From: Bacillota bacterium
Lineage (GTDB): Bacteria > Bacillota > Bacilli > Bacillales_A > Planococcaceae
Length of the DNA: 6,669 bases
Assembly (NCBI GenBank): GCA_023405135.1
Contig: JAEXYZ010000097.1
Coordinates: 1 to 6,669 of the forward strand
Reading direction: 5' to 3'
Both the position numbers and the translations under genes were made by a program. Each line of letters opens with the position of its first letter. The stretch's first letter is position 1. The notes under the pieces were generated by a model. That model was not told where the DNA came from, did not search any database, and worked only from the letters and a program-made list of their open reading frames with translations. Of the stretch, positions 6,247 through 6,669 are shown one piece after another.

Positions 6247-6276
6247 AATTTTCAGAATTGTATATGTACCTGGTAC
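6247..6276 (+). repeat. Composite palindromic repeat, copy B (shortened)
   Basis: It starts AATTTTCAGAATTG and ends in GTACCTGGTAC (6266-6276), like copies A and C. About 11 bp are missing between them, so the second arm of the first dyad is lost. Seven bases separate it from copy C in the same orientation. Confidence 0.8.
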
Positions 6277-6283
6277 GCAATGA

Positions 6284-6324
6284 AATTTTCAGAATTGTTC
6301 CGAATTTGTGTGTGTACCTGGTAC
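6284..6324 (+). repeat. Composite palindromic repeat, copy C
   Basis: 41 bp, full length. TTCAGAA-ttg-TTCCGAA gives the first dyad with one mismatch (T to C), then a TG-rich spacer and GTACCTGGTAC (6314-6324). It ends two bases from the stop codon of the gtrA remnant on the opposite strand. Confidence 0.82.
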
Positions 6325-6326
6325 AT

Positions 6327-6548
6327 TTACAGCTGTGATTGAAAGGTCCAGTAGTTGTTTAGGAAGAAGTTAACCATCGGAATTATTAAAATTGTTACTA
6401 GCTCGCCTACTAAATAATGATATGAAAAGATATGTACAACCAGAAACATTAGCAGGAAATTTAATAAGAAACCTATTCCAGACACTACTAAAAAGCGCAC
6501 TAGTTTCTGATATGTAACATTACTTCCAAAAGTAAATCGTACATTCAT
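6327..6548 (-). pseudogene. GtrA-family membrane protein, C-terminal fragment
   Basis: The 73 codons from ATG 6548 give NVRFTFGS (2-9), then two membrane segments (about 16-40 and 45-66, starting KLVRFLVVSGIGFLLN) and the closing motif NFFLNNYWTF (60-69). GtrA-like proteins are usually about 120-140 residues with four helices in two related hairpins, each ending in an N-x-x-x-T-F/W-T-F-like motif. Here NVRFTFGS looks like the end of the first hairpin, and the rest is the complete second hairpin. Upstream codons give FF before the ATG and then an in-frame TGA; none of the three frames further up encodes a first hairpin. The family is linked to translocating lipid-linked sugars for cell-surface glycosylation. 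The fragment has AAGG six bases before the ATG and might be translated, but it is probably not functional. Confidence 0.62.
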
Positions 6549-6669
6549 AAAAAACCTTCATGAGTTTTTTACACCCAACCCAAGCATGAAAATAAGTACC
6601 TTCGGTTCATAATGGTAATGACACAAACAGATGTAAGACGTGGTCTTTTTTGGTGGCTTTGACCCTGTA
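6549..6669. other. Unassigned DNA upstream of the gtrA fragment
   Basis: I find no convincing gene here on either strand. A perfect 8-bp inverted repeat, TAAAAAAC (6548-6555) with GTTTTTTA (6564-6571), encloses TTCATGA next to the gtrA breakpoint. The sequence from 6572 on is more GC-rich than its surroundings and ends at the window edge with TTTGACCCTGTA. It may belong to a mobile element that replaced the 5' half of gtrA, but I cannot name it. Confidence 0.4.

Noticed and set aside
6133..6342. 69-codon plus-strand frame containing two CTWY peptides
   Set aside because: It runs through a terminator and both repeat copies B and C. The repeated peptide is just translation of the GTACCTGGTAC repeat, the same as in the false ampS extension at 3028-3069.
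1..6669. A new defence, toxin or biosynthetic system
   Set aside because: The genes are single, unrelated and mostly of familiar families on both strands, with no shared operon, no paired toxin/antitoxin-like small genes, no CRISPR-like spacing and no reverse transcriptase or nuclease module.

Overview
This is a low-GC window whose gene content fits a Gram-positive Bacillales bacterium (Bacillaceae or the Lysinibacillus/Planococcaceae side). The main evidence is a close YkuK homologue, an M29 aminopeptidase of the AmpS type, strong AAGGAGG-like ribosome binding sites, and a dispersed intergenic repeat built around GTACCTGGTAC. I cannot fix the genus. The window is a patchwork of intact single genes separated by scars of mobile DNA and recombination. 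It is not one dedicated operon or an evident new system.

Left part (1-2139): a decayed ISL3-family insertion sequence (1-227) leaves the C-terminal tail of its transposase and its terminal repeat. That terminal repeat carries a perfect TTGACA box, which lies 17 bp from a TATAAG box in the flanking DNA. The IS relic therefore appears to supply the -35 element for the MFS efflux-type transporter at 291-1511, which ends in a good intrinsic terminator. On the opposite strand, 1606-2139 is a chimeric reading frame: the inter-domain linker of an antibiotic-resistance-type ABC-F protein joined in frame to the C-terminal tail of a TetR-family repressor.

Middle part (2140-4454): two plus-strand housekeeping-type genes, ykuK (RNase H-like family, start at 2419) and ampS (M29 metallo-aminopeptidase, start at 3070, all metal ligands present). 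A composite palindromic repeat lies directly against the ampS ribosome binding site. A bidirectional terminator and weaker hairpins separate ampS from the convergent minus-strand genes.

Right part (4455-6669): minus-strand genes for a DUF402 protein and a flavin-containing monooxygenase-like NAD(P)/FAD oxidoreductase (start at 6090). Upstream of these come a bidirectional terminator, two more copies of the composite repeat, and the C-terminal half of a GtrA-family membrane protein. The upstream half of that gene has been replaced by unrelated DNA. The last ~100 bases are unexplained.

I see no tRNA, rRNA, CRISPR array, riboswitch or phage module. The points most worth following are the IS-built promoter, the ABC-F/TetR chimera and the composite repeat family.
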